Part shown: one piece after another, positions 10,471 through 18,513 of the stretch
Numbering within the stretch: position 1 is the first letter of the stretch
How the letters are laid out: every line of letters starts with the position of its first letter
Assembly (NCBI RefSeq): GCF_902497555.1
Contig: NZ_CABVGP010000002.1
Coordinates: forward strand, 3,360,501-3,424,500
Direction: 5' to 3'
DNA: 64,000 bases
DNA from: Amycolatopsis camponoti
Lineage (GTDB): Bacteria > Actinomycetota > Actinomycetes > Mycobacteriales > Pseudonocardiaceae
The notes under the pieces: model-generated
Database searches by the model: none
What the model saw: only the letters and a program-made list of their open reading frames with translations
Told to the model about the DNA's origin: nothing
Translations under genes and position numbers: made by a program

Positions 10471-10828
10471 CGCTCCGCGCCCCCGGCGCCGGTCGATCCC
10501 CGACCGGCGCCGCGGCGCGCCGCCGGACGAGGTGCAGCCCGCCGGCGGCCACGACGCCGGCCGCCGTGATCACTCCGGTGGCCCAGGGACTCAGGGACTT
10601 CGACAGGCTCGGCGCCGTGCTCGGCCCGAGGAGCCAGACCGCGAGCGGCACGACGTAGGCCGCCGCCATCAGGCCGCTCCACCAGCGGGCCGCGCGCGAC
10701 CGCAGGGTGCGGGCCACCACGATCGCGACCGGGATACCGGCGATCAGGGCGAACTGGCCGAGAACGAAGATCGGGAACGCCCACGCCGCGACGAGCACGG
10801 CCTTCGACGGGCGGGTGGGTGCGGACAT
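10454..10828 (-). CDS. Small multi-pass membrane protein
   Basis: 124 residues, not recognised. Three probable helices: KAVLVAAWAFPIFVLGQFAL continuing into IPVAIVVA, WSGLMAAAYVVPLAVWLLG, and ATGVITAAGVVAAGGLHLV, ending in an Arg-rich, Ala/Pro-rich tail. The start overlaps the stop of the secreted SRPBCC gene by one base (TGATG), so the two are translationally coupled. Probably under the TetR regulator at 11567. May work with the SRPBCC protein, but nothing shows how. Confidence 0.75.
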   Translation of the reverse strand: MSAPTRPSKAVLVAAWAFPIFVLGQFALIAGIPVAIVVARTLRSRAARWWSGLMAAAYVVPLAVWLLGPSTAPSLSKSLSPWATGVITAAGVVAAGGLHLVRRRAAAPVGDRPAPGARSATSRR

Positions 10829-11454
10829 CACTGCTCTCCCCGGCGACGCTGGGTGCGGGCCTCGGCGGCGGTCTTGAGGTCGGCCAGCCAGCGGTCGAGG
10901 CCGGGCGCGAGGTACCGGATGGCCGTGGCGGGGTCGGCTTCGATCTGCGCACCCGTCCAGCTCTCCTCCGTGCGGACGACGACGCCGCCGCGGGCCGGCG
11001 TGAACGTCCAGACGTGGACGCCCCGGTCGATGCGCAGGCCGTCGCCGGTCGCCGGGCCCGTCCAGCGGATGCACCGTTCGGGCTGGACCTGCCGGACGGT
11101 GGACGTGATCACGAGCGTGGTGGCGGGGGAGGAGGGCGTCGCCGGAGCGGGCGTCGTCCAGCGGAACCGCGAGCCGGGATGCAAGGGGCCGGGATCCAGC
11201 CGCTTCGCGCTGGTGACGGCGGCCTGCCAGTCCGGCCACCCTGCCACGCCGGTCTGCACCTTCCAGACGGTGCTCACGGGTGCCTTGACGAACGTCTCGG
11301 TCCGGTGGTGGAGCTGGGCGGCGGGGTCGATGCCCTGACCGCGGCAGGTCAACGGGCCCGGAGTGGCCGCGTTCGCCGGAGCGGCGGCGAAGAGGGCCGC
11401 GGCGGCCAGCGGGACGGCGAGCAGGGCGGAGCGCCGCCGAGTGGTCGCGAACAT
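10828..11454 (-). CDS. Exported SRPBCC (START-like) domain protein
   Basis: 208 residues. Signal peptide (RRSALLAVPLAAAALFAAAPANAA) followed by a polyketide-cyclase/SRPBCC-type fold: TETFVKAPVSTVWKVQTGVAGWPDWQ is the typical first strand-helix pair, and GVHVWTFTPARGGVVVRTEESW the central strands. This family usually binds hydrophobic ligands in the cytoplasm, so export is unusual. Divergent from the TetR gene at 11567 across a region with two matching operator sites; heads an operon with the membrane protein at 10454. Hydrophobic ligand transport or sensing is inference. Confidence 0.8.
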   Translation of the reverse strand: MFATTRRRSALLAVPLAAAALFAAAPANAATPGPLTCRGQGIDPAAQLHHRTETFVKAPVSTVWKVQTGVAGWPDWQAAVTSAKRLDPGPLHPGSRFRWTTPAPATPSSPATTLVITSTVRQVQPERCIRWTGPATGDGLRIDRGVHVWTFTPARGGVVVRTEESWTGAQIEADPATAIRYLAPGLDRWLADLKTAAEARTQRRRGEQ

Positions 11455-11489
11455 GGGGTTCTCCTCGTCGGTTAGTGGTTCTTGCTGTA

Positions 11490-11547
11490 GTTAGAAGCTA
11501 TAACCAGACTGTGCTTAGTGTCAATAAGAAAAGTGATAGCCTCTAAC
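11490..11547. promoter_or_regulatory. Two candidate TetR operators
   Basis: GTTAGAAGCTATAAC (11490-11504) is a near-palindrome (GTTA-N7-TAAC). GTGATAGCCTCTAAC (11533-11547) is the same sequence in reverse orientation with 13 of 15 matches. The pair lies in the A+T-rich gap between the divergent TetR and SRPBCC genes, where both promoters must be. Confidence 0.65.
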
Positions 11548-11566
11548 CAACCGGAGGGAGCCGCTC

Positions 11567-12223
11567 ATGACGGACGCGGGACCGAGCTCACGCGAGCGCT
11601 ACCGGGCGCAGGTGCGCGCGGAGATCAAGCAGCACGCGTGGGAGCAGATCGCCGAGGCGGGCGTGCCGGCGTTGTCGCTCAACGCCATCGCCAAGCGCCT
11701 CGGGATGAGCGGGCCCGCGCTGTACCGGTACTTCGCGAGCCGGGACGGGCTGATCACCGCGCTGATCCGCGACGCGTACCGGAGCATCGCCGACACCGTC
11801 CGGGAGGCCCGGAACGGCGGGGCGGACCTGGCCGGCCTGGCGCACGTCATCCGGGACTGGGCCCGGCAGGACCCCCAGCGCTACTTCCTGATCTACGGCA
11901 CGCCGGTGCCCGGCTACCACGCCCCCGGCGACACCACCGCGATCTCGCACGAGGTGATGGCGGTGCTCATCGACGCGTGCGGCGAGCGGGGAAGCGGAGG
12001 TCCGGAAACCGCGTTCGACGGCCACCTCGCCGACCACCGCGAGTGGGCGGGCGGCGACCCGGCGCCGACGGTGGTGCTGCACCGCGCGCTGGCGTTCTGG
12101 ACGCGGCTGCACGGGGTGCTTTCACTCGAGCTGGCCGGTCACTTCGCCGGGATGCGGTTCGATCCGGGCTTGCTGATCGACGAAGAGGTGGCGGCCCTGG
12201 CCCGGTCTGCGGTCACGGGGTGA
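11567..12223 (+). CDS. TetR/AcrR-family regulator
   Basis: 218 residues. The N-terminal helix-turn-helix (about 20-65) is clear: IAEAGVPALSLNAIAKRLGMSGPALYRYFASRDGLI. The C-terminal part with WARQDPQRYFLIYGTPVPGYHAP and AFWTRLHGVLSLELAGHF resembles the TetR_C_13-type ligand domain. RBS GGAGGGAG precedes ATG 11567. Divergent to the exported SRPBCC gene with two likely operators between them, so it probably represses that operon and itself. Ligand unknown. Confidence 0.93.
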   Translation: MTDAGPSSRERYRAQVRAEIKQHAWEQIAEAGVPALSLNAIAKRLGMSGPALYRYFASRDGLITALIRDAYRSIADTVREARNGGADLAGLAHVIRDWARQDPQRYFLIYGTPVPGYHAPGDTTAISHEVMAVLIDACGERGSGGPETAFDGHLADHREWAGGDPAPTVVLHRALAFWTRLHGVLSLELAGHFAGMRFDPGLLIDEEVAALARSAVTG

Positions 12224-12686
12224 AGCAGCTCAGCGACGGGAGTGCCGCCGTGGAGCTGTCCGACACTTCGACCAGCCACACCAGCAGGTGGATCACGACG
12301 CAGACGACGTCGTCCGGCTCCCCGCGGGACGCCAGCTCCACCTGGATGTCGCGGCTCTCCACGTCGTCGCCCAGTGCCGCGAGCAAGGCTCGCAGCGCGG
12401 CCAACGGGCCCGGCGGCAGCCGGTCCACCTCGACCGGCCGGGCCTGGTCGTCCGCCACCACGATGGTGAAGATCGACCCGGGACCGGCCGGGTGCCGGGC
12501 GTGGACCACGCCCGCGCACCGGTCGACCAGCTCGGCGACGACTTCGGCGGGGGCGTGCGGGGAGCCGGCTCGAGTGAGCGCCCCCAGCGTGTCGGCGACC
12601 TCCTCGTACGCTCCGGCCATCGCGGCCTCGACGAGGTCGGCGGTGAACTGCCGGATCGGCCCGCCGGGGTCTCGGTTCTCCGTCAT
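12213..12686 (-). CDS. Hypothetical protein
   Basis: 157 residues, not recognised. Mostly helical and acidic: FTADLVEAAMAGAYEEVADTLGALT near the N-terminus, a beta-like GSIFTIVVADDQARPVEVDRL in the middle, a hydrophobic VVCVVIHLLVWLVEV near the end. No signal peptide and no known motif. It overlaps the convergent TetR gene by 11 bp and lies 36 bp downstream of the gene at 12723, with which it may form an operon. Confidence 0.65.
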   Translation of the reverse strand: MTENRDPGGPIRQFTADLVEAAMAGAYEEVADTLGALTRAGSPHAPAEVVAELVDRCAGVVHARHPAGPGSIFTIVVADDQARPVEVDRLPPGPLAALRALLAALGDDVESRDIQVELASRGEPDDVVCVVIHLLVWLVEVSDSSTAALPSLSCFTP

Positions 12687-12722
12687 CCGGTCGAAGTACC
12701 CCGCGGCGACGGGCCTAACCGG

Positions 12723-13040
12723 TCAGCGCCGCTCCGGTAGCGCGAAAAGGGTGTGCTGGGCGGGATCGTCCGGTTCGCCGCCGAGGCGCAGGCACTTGCG
12801 GCAGGTCACCGGCAGGTCGACCGGGGTGATCTCGCCCGCCGCGCCGAGCCCCGACCACCCCTGGTGGCAGGCGGGCGCGGGCAGGGTCAGCTCGTCGAGC
12901 CAGGGCACCCACGCGACCCGGTGCGCGACGCCGGACCGGCCGATCCGCAGCCGCATCCCGGTGAAGAGGCGGTGCTGCGCGGCCGCGAACCGCTCGGGAT
13001 CGACGCGGGTCACCGGGAACAGCGGGATCGGTTCGCTCAC
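12723..13040 (-). CDS. Hypothetical small protein with Cys/His cluster
   Basis: 105 residues, not recognised. Contains PACHQGWSGLGAAGEITPVDLPVTCRKCLRLGG; the spaced ACH...CRKC residues could bind zinc (inference). It reads as a cytoplasmic protein with no membrane segment. Same strand as, and 36 bp upstream of, the gene at 12213. Confidence 0.65.
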   Translation of the reverse strand: MSEPIPLFPVTRVDPERFAAAQHRLFTGMRLRIGRSGVAHRVAWVPWLDELTLPAPACHQGWSGLGAAGEITPVDLPVTCRKCLRLGGEPDDPAQHTLFALPERR

Positions 13041-13201
13041 CAGCCCAGTATGCGGGGCCCGGGTGCGTGTGCGCGGTGACCGGCCGGTCGGGGGGCGTGC
13101 CGCCCGGCCACCGCGAACAAAGGACTAGAGGGGACGCCGTCACGGCTATGACGGCCGGACGGGCGGTTCACCGGTTCGAGTGACGGACGCGCCGGCGTAC
13201 C

Positions 13202-15223
13202 TCAGCCGGCCGGGGAGGCGGCCAGCCAGTCGAGGTTGATCGAACCGGTGTCACCCGCCGCGTACGACAGCGTGACCACCGGGTCCCGCCCGGCGAGCGG
13301 GACGTCGGCGAAGGTCGTGGTGCCCCAGGCGTCCCAGCTGTCGGAGACCTTCGGGAAGCTCACCTGCCGCAGCGGGCGCCCGTCCACCGACAGCGTCATC
13401 GTGCGGGTGTCGCTGTTGGCGTTGGCGTAGCGCACGGTGATCGCGGCCGACCCCGGCGCGTCCGACGTCCGGTGCAGCGTGAACGACGACGCCGCGCCCG
13501 GCGACCAGAGCCCGTCGAGGAACGCGCGGCCGGAGTAGCCGGTGTGGTTCACGTTCGTCTTCACACCGCCGGTGTTGACCGCGTCCTCCGCTTCGAGGTG
13601 GCCGGGGGCCGGACAGCCGTCGACGGTGCCCGCGGTGTCGGCGCACCGGTCGGCGGCGTCGGGTACGCCGTCGCCGTCGCGATCGCCGGCGACCGCGCCG
13701 GTCAGCGTGATCGCGACGGTGTGGCTGCCGCTCAGCGTCGACGGGATGGCATTGCCCGGCGCGGAACGGCCGTCGATCGTGAACGAGCCGATCTTGGTGC
13801 CCGCCCCGCGCAGCGTGATCGTGAGGTTCGCGGCGCGGTAGCCCAGGTTCCGGAGGGTGACGTCACCCCAGCCCGCCGGGAGGTCGGGCGCGAACGCGAG
13901 GCCGCGGTCGGTGAACGTCAGCCCGAACAGGCCGGTGTGGATCATGTCGAGGAACGCGGTGGCCGACCAGGTCTGGTCGGGTTCGGAGCCCCAGTGGAAC
14001 TTCACGGTGTCGCCGAGCCGCTGGTAGCCGCCGTCCACGACGCCGGTGTGACCGTTGTAGATCTCCCAGAAGCCGCTGTTGTTGTCCGCCAGCTTGGCCA
14101 GGCGCGCGGTCTCGGCCGCGAAGGCGCTCTGGTTTCCCTGCCCGGCCAGCGCTTTGGCCCACAGGCCCTGCACGAGCGGCCAGACGATCGCGTTGTGCCG
14201 CCCCGGTTGCGCGTCCGAATAGCGGTTCCAGTTCGGGAAGGTGTCGGGCATGCCCCACGGCATCTCCTGGGCGCGGGCGAGGATCGACCGCGCCTGGGCC
14301 GGGTTCGCGATGCCGAAGAGCAGGGCGAACGCCAGCCCGGTGCCTTCCTGGTAGGCGCCGCGGGAGCCGTCGGCGAGGAGCTGGTAGTCGTACAGGCCGG
14401 TGTTCGCGTTCCAGAAGCGCTGGTTGATCGCGGTCTTCAGCGCGGCGGCGCGGGTCCGGTAGCCGGCGACCTCCGCGCCGGGACGGCCGAGCTTCTCCGC
14501 CATGTTCGCGGCGTTGACGTAGGCGGCGTAGTAGACCTCGTTGGTGCTCAGGTACATTCCGCTCGCCACGCCGGGCCACGGCATGCTCCCGGTGCTCACC
14601 GACTCGGTGGCGTCCGCGGGCGGCGCGGGATAGCCGGCGATGCCGTCGTTGAAGAAGGACGCGCCGGTGAACAGCCCGTACTTCGCGTTGAACCCCGCCG
14701 TGGTGGCGTGTTCGCGGATGGCCAGCGTGTCCGCCGTGGTGCGGTAGGCGTTTTCGAGGAACCCGCCGTCGCCGGTGACCAGGTAGTGGTGCCACGCGGC
14801 GGTCGCCCAGACGACCTGGTCCCACTGCTGGTCGTCCTGCTGCACGCGCAGGGCGCCGCCGGCGTCCTTGTCGACGACCGCCCACAACGTGTTCTCCGCC
14901 AAGGCGGGGGCGAGGAGGCTGGTCGCGTTCCAGCTGTTGATCGAGGCGTCGCGCGTCCAGGGCTGGCCGTACCCGCCACCTGCGCGGACAATGCCGGTGG
15001 CCGGGTCGAGCAGGCCGCTCTTGTCGTACTTCGCGTCGTAGCCGATCGTGTTGGTGTGCAACAGGTTGTCGAGCGCCGCCTGGTACGCGGTGCCGAACAG
15101 GGCCTGGCTGGCGGGGTTCGCGAACTCGAGCTTCGGCGGCGCCGGGCTGGCGACCGCCGGACCGGCGATCACCCCACCCGCGACTGCCACCGCGACGAGC
15201 GTCGAACGGACCCGTTTCCTCAT
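13202..15223 (-). CDS. Secreted glycoside hydrolase with CBM35-like domain
   Basis: 673 residues. Signal peptide (1-25), then an (alpha/alpha)6-barrel domain of the mannosylglycerate hydrolase/trehalase-like (MGH1/GH63) type, about 30-430. Typical motifs are YGQPWTRDASINSW, AAWHHYLVTGDGGFL, WNANTGLYDYQL and WNRYSDAQPGRHNAIVWPLVQG. A beta-sandwich (about 435-515), a calcium-loop-like DRDGDGVPDAADRC and a C-terminal CBM35/CBM6-like domain (HLEAEDAVNTGG...SINLDWLAAS) follow. Probably degrades an extracellular glycan or glycoside; substrate undetermined. Stand-alone gene. Confidence 0.85.
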   Translation of the reverse strand: MRKRVRSTLVAVAVAGGVIAGPAVASPAPPKLEFANPASQALFGTAYQAALDNLLHTNTIGYDAKYDKSGLLDPATGIVRAGGGYGQPWTRDASINSWNATSLLAPALAENTLWAVVDKDAGGALRVQQDDQQWDQVVWATAAWHHYLVTGDGGFLENAYRTTADTLAIREHATTAGFNAKYGLFTGASFFNDGIAGYPAPPADATESVSTGSMPWPGVASGMYLSTNEVYYAAYVNAANMAEKLGRPGAEVAGYRTRAAALKTAINQRFWNANTGLYDYQLLADGSRGAYQEGTGLAFALLFGIANPAQARSILARAQEMPWGMPDTFPNWNRYSDAQPGRHNAIVWPLVQGLWAKALAGQGNQSAFAAETARLAKLADNNSGFWEIYNGHTGVVDGGYQRLGDTVKFHWGSEPDQTWSATAFLDMIHTGLFGLTFTDRGLAFAPDLPAGWGDVTLRNLGYRAANLTITLRGAGTKIGSFTIDGRSAPGNAIPSTLSGSHTVAITLTGAVAGDRDGDGVPDAADRCADTAGTVDGCPAPGHLEAEDAVNTGGVKTNVNHTGYSGRAFLDGLWSPGAASSFTLHRTSDAPGSAAITVRYANANSDTRTMTLSVDGRPLRQVSFPKVSDSWDAWGTTTFADVPLAGRDPVVTLSYAAGDTGSINLDWLAASPAG

Positions 15224-15419
15224 GCGCGTACCTCTTCCGGCGCCGGGGGACCGGCGTCATTGCACCACGGTGCGCGGGTTTTTCCCGGGCAACGCGGGAA
15301 TCCTGTCCGTTCCTGTCCGCCCGTGCGGGCCGCCGTCACGGTCCGGTAAAGACCGTTGTGCCTGGTAGCACCGTGTGATCGGGTGTCGGGACCATGATCG
15401 CGGCCGGCGAGGAGGATCG

Positions 15420-16451
15420 GTGACGTTCTTCCTCTCGCGGCTGTTCGCGCGCTGGGCACCGAACCGGGGCTGGCTCGTGCCGGTCGCCGTCGTCGTGGTC
15501 GTGTTCGCGACGAGCTGGCCGCTGATGGCGCTGGCCGAGCCGGCGGGCAGCGAGCTGGTCCGGCCCGGCAACTACTGGTGGTACTTCGTCGTCACGACGA
15601 CCACGGTCGGCTACGGCGACTTCTCGCCCGAGACGCTCGCCGGGCACTTCGTGGGCGCGTACGTCATCGCCGGCGGGCTCGCCACGCTCACGACGGTGTT
15701 CACGAAGCTCGCTTCGGTGCTGGAACAGGCGAAGGGACGGCGGATGCAGGGGACGGAGGCGGTGCGCGCGACCGGGCACACGGTGCTGATCGGGTACGCG
15801 GCCGGGCGGACCGAGCGGATCGTCGCCCAGCTGCTCGCCGACGGCGTGACCGGGCTGGTGCTGTGCGCGCAGGTGCCGGCGCACCCGATGCCGGGGCAGC
15901 CGGTGGACTTCGTCCGCGGCGAGCCGACGGCCGCCGAGGTGCTGGAGAAGGCGGGCGTGCCGCGCGCGGCCGCCGTCCTGGTCGACGTGGCCGACGACAA
16001 CGAGGCGCTGGCGGTCGCGGTGACCGTGGTCCACGCGAGTCCGGCGTCGCACGTCGTGGTCACCCTGCGCGACCTCGAGCGAGCCGAGCTGGTGCGCTAC
16101 GTGGACCCGCGGATCCGCTGCGTGCAGTGGCACACGCCCCGGATGGTGACCGAGGAGCTGACGTCGCCGGGGATCGCCGAGGTCTACGCGGAGCTGATGA
16201 CGGCCGGTGGAGCGGACACGTTCTCGGTGACGCTCCCGGAGTCCCTCGGCCGGCTGCCGGCCTCTCGCTGCCGGACGGCGCTCGGGCGCGCGTACGGCGC
16301 GACGGTGCTGGCCGCGCGCACCGGGGAAGGGCTGGTGGTGAACCCGGGCTGGGACGCGGAGCTGGCGGCGGGCGCGGTGCTGTACTACGTCGGCCCCCGC
16401 CGCCTCACCGGCGGCGAGATCGAGACGGCGTTGCGGGACGCGGAGCTGTGA
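15420..16451 (+). CDS. Potassium channel protein with NAD-binding regulatory domain
   Basis: 343 residues. Two membrane helices flank the selectivity filter TTTTVGYGD (filter TVGYGD at about 62-67), a Kir/KcsA-type pore. The cytoplasmic part has a TrkA-N/RCK-like Rossmann domain (HTVLIGYAAGRTERIVAQLL, PVDFVRGEPTAAEVLEKAGV, AAAVLVDVADDNEALAVAV) and a C-terminal regulatory part. GTG 15420 is chosen because GAGGAGG lies 4-9 bp before it; the ATG upstream has no RBS. The nucleotide loop GYAAGR deviates from GxGxxG, so the ligand may not be NAD. Confidence 0.9.
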   Translation: MTFFLSRLFARWAPNRGWLVPVAVVVVVFATSWPLMALAEPAGSELVRPGNYWWYFVVTTTTVGYGDFSPETLAGHFVGAYVIAGGLATLTTVFTKLASVLEQAKGRRMQGTEAVRATGHTVLIGYAAGRTERIVAQLLADGVTGLVLCAQVPAHPMPGQPVDFVRGEPTAAEVLEKAGVPRAAAVLVDVADDNEALAVAVTVVHASPASHVVVTLRDLERAELVRYVDPRIRCVQWHTPRMVTEELTSPGIAEVYAELMTAGGADTFSVTLPESLGRLPASRCRTALGRAYGATVLAARTGEGLVVNPGWDAELAAGAVLYYVGPRRLTGGEIETALRDAEL

Positions 16452-16522
16452 TTCACGCGCTTTGTCCGGATTTCTGGAGGCTGGTGGTGGCCGGTTCGGG
16501 CTGCGGGTTGCATACTGCGACC

Positions 16523-16555
16523 ATGGCGCGAGGGAAAGCGGAGGTCGCGCGGTGA
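16523..16555 (+). CDS. Possible 10-residue leader peptide
   Basis: ATG at 16523 opens MARGKAEVAR, ending at a TGA that overlaps the GTG of the next gene (GTGA). CATACT 6 bp before the ATG could be a -10 element, which would make the transcript leaderless. The GGAGG used by the next gene lies inside this reading frame. Could be a coupling device or chance. Confidence 0.25.
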   Translation: MARGKAEVAR

Positions 16556-16947
16556 GTCCCCGGGAGGGGCCACCCCGCCCGAAGTTCGGCAGGATCGACC
16601 CGTTCTGCCTGATGGCGGTGCTGCCGGTGCTGCTGGTGGCCGGCATCATCGGGTCGCTGGTCAACGTGGCACTGGGGCTGGGCTGCGCGGCGTTCGCGGC
16701 GCTGATCGTGCTGTTCGACTCGTGGGCGAACCGCCCATCCCGGGCCCCGGTCCGCGAGCCCGAGCCGGAGAGGCGCGAGCGAGCACCCCGCCCGGCCGGA
16801 GCCCGCCCCCCGGTGCGGCGCCCGCCGCCGCCGAGGCCGCAGGTCCCGCGTGGACAGGCACCACGAGCGCAGGCGCCGCGGCCGCAGGTGCCTCGTACGC
16901 AGGCGCCCCGGGCTCGGCAAGCGCCGCGCGAGGCGCCCTACCACTGA
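16552..16947 (+). CDS. Proline-rich membrane protein
   Basis: 131 residues, not recognised. A short basic N-terminus, two adjacent helices (CLMAVLPVLLVAGIIGSLV and ALGLGCAAFAALIVLF), then a Pro/Arg-rich low-complexity tail with repeated PRAQAPRPQVPR-like segments. GTG 16552 is preceded by GGAGG at normal spacing; the longer reading frame starting at 16462 lacks an RBS. The tail may bind the cell wall, nucleic acid or partner proteins; no evidence decides. Confidence 0.7.
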   Translation: MSPREGPPRPKFGRIDPFCLMAVLPVLLVAGIIGSLVNVALGLGCAAFAALIVLFDSWANRPSRAPVREPEPERRERAPRPAGARPPVRRPPPPRPQVPRGQAPRAQAPRPQVPRTQAPRARQAPREAPYH

Positions 16948-17137
16948 GCGAGGGTTCGCGCACCGCGGGTAGCCGGACGTGGACGCACCGCGGCGCTCGC
17001 TTTCCCGCGGTCGCGCCCGATCGGAGTTCGCTACGGGGCCCGAGCCGCCGAGCATGCGGCATTGCGCACTGCTACACCGCGCGCCGGTCAGCCGCTCGCC
17101 GCTCCGGTGCGGTCCGAAGCGGACGGCGAGCCTCCCG

Positions 17138-17563
17138 TCACACCGTTCCCATGTCCAGGGAAAGCCAGTGCTCGGGCCGCAGGAAGACCACGATGTGCTC
17201 GGCCATCTGCGTCCGCTCGAACTCCAGGTAGCCGTCCACCTTCTCCTCCGGCAGGTACCGCGCCGCCATCTCACGGGCCCGCTCCGGGGTGTCCGGTTCC
17301 GTCCTCGTCACCGGGCCCTCCACCGAGACGTACCGGACCGTCGGGGTGGCCCGCTGCGCCAGCAAGCCGAACCGCCCGGCCGCGTCGATCGCCTTCATCT
17401 TGCGCGAGCCCGGTGCCGTGCGGACCCACAGCTCGCCGCCCGGGGTGTACTGGTACCACAGGGGAACCGTCAGGGGCGCGCGGTCCGGCCGCTCGGTCAC
17501 CGACAGCGCGCCGATGTGGGGTTCCGCCAGGAACTGCTCGCGTTCCGCTACCGAAAGTGCCAT
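17138..17563 (-). CDS. PPOX-class flavin/F420-type split-barrel oxidoreductase
   Basis: 141 residues of the pyridoxamine-5'-phosphate-oxidase-like fold: FLAEPHIGALSVTERPDRAPLTVPLWYQYTPGGELWVRT is the standard entry into the barrel. VRYVSVEGPVTRTEPDT and ERTQMAEHIVVFLRPEHW complete it. Most actinobacterial members bind F420 or FMN and reduce small molecules. ATG 17563 fits the family start; ten extra residues upstream do not. It is downstream of the small peptide gene on the same strand but a strong hairpin separates them. Confidence 0.88.
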   Translation of the reverse strand: MALSVAEREQFLAEPHIGALSVTERPDRAPLTVPLWYQYTPGGELWVRTAPGSRKMKAIDAAGRFGLLAQRATPTVRYVSVEGPVTRTEPDTPERAREMAARYLPEEKVDGYLEFERTQMAEHIVVFLRPEHWLSLDMGTV

Positions 17564-17632
17564 ATCCGTGACGCTACCGCGCACCACCGACAAGTGCGCG
17601 CGGTGAGGCAGGTGCTCCGGAACGAGCCCGGG

Positions 17633-17658
17633 GCCCCGGCGCGGATCCGCGCCGGGGC
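17633..17658 (-). terminator. Strong hairpin terminator after the small peptide gene
   Basis: A perfect 26-bp palindrome: left arm GCCCCGGCGCG (17633-17643), loop GATC, right arm CGCGCCGGGGC (17648-17658). It begins 7 bp after the stop codon of the peptide gene. There is no U-tract, as is common in actinomycetes. Confidence 0.75.
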
Positions 17659-17665
17659 AGCGGCC

Positions 17666-17797
17666 TCACTGGCAGGCTTCGCAGTCCGGGTCGTCGATGC
17701 GGCAGGCCGCGCCGTCGGTCAGCTCGAAGTCGAAGTCGTCGAGCGCGGGCACCACCGGGGTGGTGGACGTGCTCTCCGGCGTCGTGGTGGCGGACAT
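17666..17797 (-). CDS. 43-residue peptide with C-terminal Cys motif, possible RiPP precursor
   Basis: Short gene that size cut-offs miss. The product begins MSATTTPESTSTTPVVPALD and ends DFDFELTDGAACRIDDPDCEACQ (written here in overlapping parts). The N-terminal 20 residues are Thr/Ser/Pro-rich and the C-terminal 23 carry three Cys. ATG 17797 has GGGAGGG 3-9 bp before it. A strong hairpin follows the stop by 7 bp, so it is expressed on its own. The FxFEL-acidic-Cys layout recalls FxLD-type lanthipeptide precursors, but no modification enzyme lies nearby, so this is a weak assignment. It might equally be a small metal- or redox-active peptide. Confidence 0.7.
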   Translation of the reverse strand: MSATTTPESTSTTPVVPALDDFDFELTDGAACRIDDPDCEACQ

Positions 17798-17897
17798 GGC
17801 CCTCCCTAGGGATTCGTACGGTTCCTACCCTCTGTAGCGCCCAAGATCCGCCCGCATTCCGTGACGCGGAGCACACCGGTTCTGGTAGCTTCCCGGC

Positions 17898-18500
17898 ATG
17901 CGCCTCGCCTTCGCCCGGACGCTCGCGATCATCGCATCCCTCCTCGTGTTTTCCCTGGTCAGCCCGCCTGCGAACGCGTCTTCGCGGCCCGGCTGCGAGT
18001 GCTCGACCCCGTCGATCGACCGGCTGCAGCAGTGGCTCGCGAGCGGCGAAGGCGCCACCGTCCCGCCCACCGGCACCCTTCTCGTCCCCGAAGGCCACCG
18101 GTACGCGGCGAAGGTGACGTTTCTGAATGCCGAGTGGCACGTGGTCGTCGTCTGGCTCGGCAACCAGTTCGACGCGCAGGCCGACCTCTCCCACTCGACC
18201 GGGTTCTGGCTGACCTACCGCGCGACCGACGACCTCTACGTCCAGCTGCGCCCGGCGTCCCACTGGAGCGGCGGTGACAAGTGGCTGACCCCGGTGCCCT
18301 CGACCCGCGGGAAGCTCGTCACGAAGTTCTTCAGCTTCCGGCCCGAGGCTTGGACGTCGCTGCCGGAGCTGGGCACCCCGGCGTACTCGTTCGCGTCGGC
18401 CCTCGCCGAGGCCCGCGGCCTGGTGTTCGTCGGCAAGACGCCCAACCGGCTCGAGTTCCGCGGCCTGCGCGTCGACGGCTACCGGCCGCCCTGCCTCTGA
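17898..18500 (+). CDS. Hypothetical exported protein
   Basis: 200 residues, not recognised. A signal peptide (LARTLAIIASLLVFSLVSPPANA region, residues about 5-27) precedes a mature part starting SSRPGCECSTPSIDRLQQW. Many aromatics (EWHVVVVWLGNQF, GFWLTYRATDDLYVQLRP) suggest a beta-rich domain. Four Cys residues (positions 33, 35, and near the C-terminus) may form disulfides outside the cell. Divergent from the peptide gene at 17666 with 100 bp between starts, so the two may share control. Confidence 0.7.
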   Translation: MRLAFARTLAIIASLLVFSLVSPPANASSRPGCECSTPSIDRLQQWLASGEGATVPPTGTLLVPEGHRYAAKVTFLNAEWHVVVVWLGNQFDAQADLSHSTGFWLTYRATDDLYVQLRPASHWSGGDKWLTPVPSTRGKLVTKFFSFRPEAWTSLPELGTPAYSFASALAEARGLVFVGKTPNRLEFRGLRVDGYRPPCL

Positions 18501-18513
18501 CGATTGCCGGCGG

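Noticed and set aside
17666..17797. Firm lanthipeptide or thiopeptide cluster call for the small Cys peptide
   Set aside because: No LanB, LanM, YcaO, radical-SAM or transporter gene lies nearby, so only a candidate precursor is reported.
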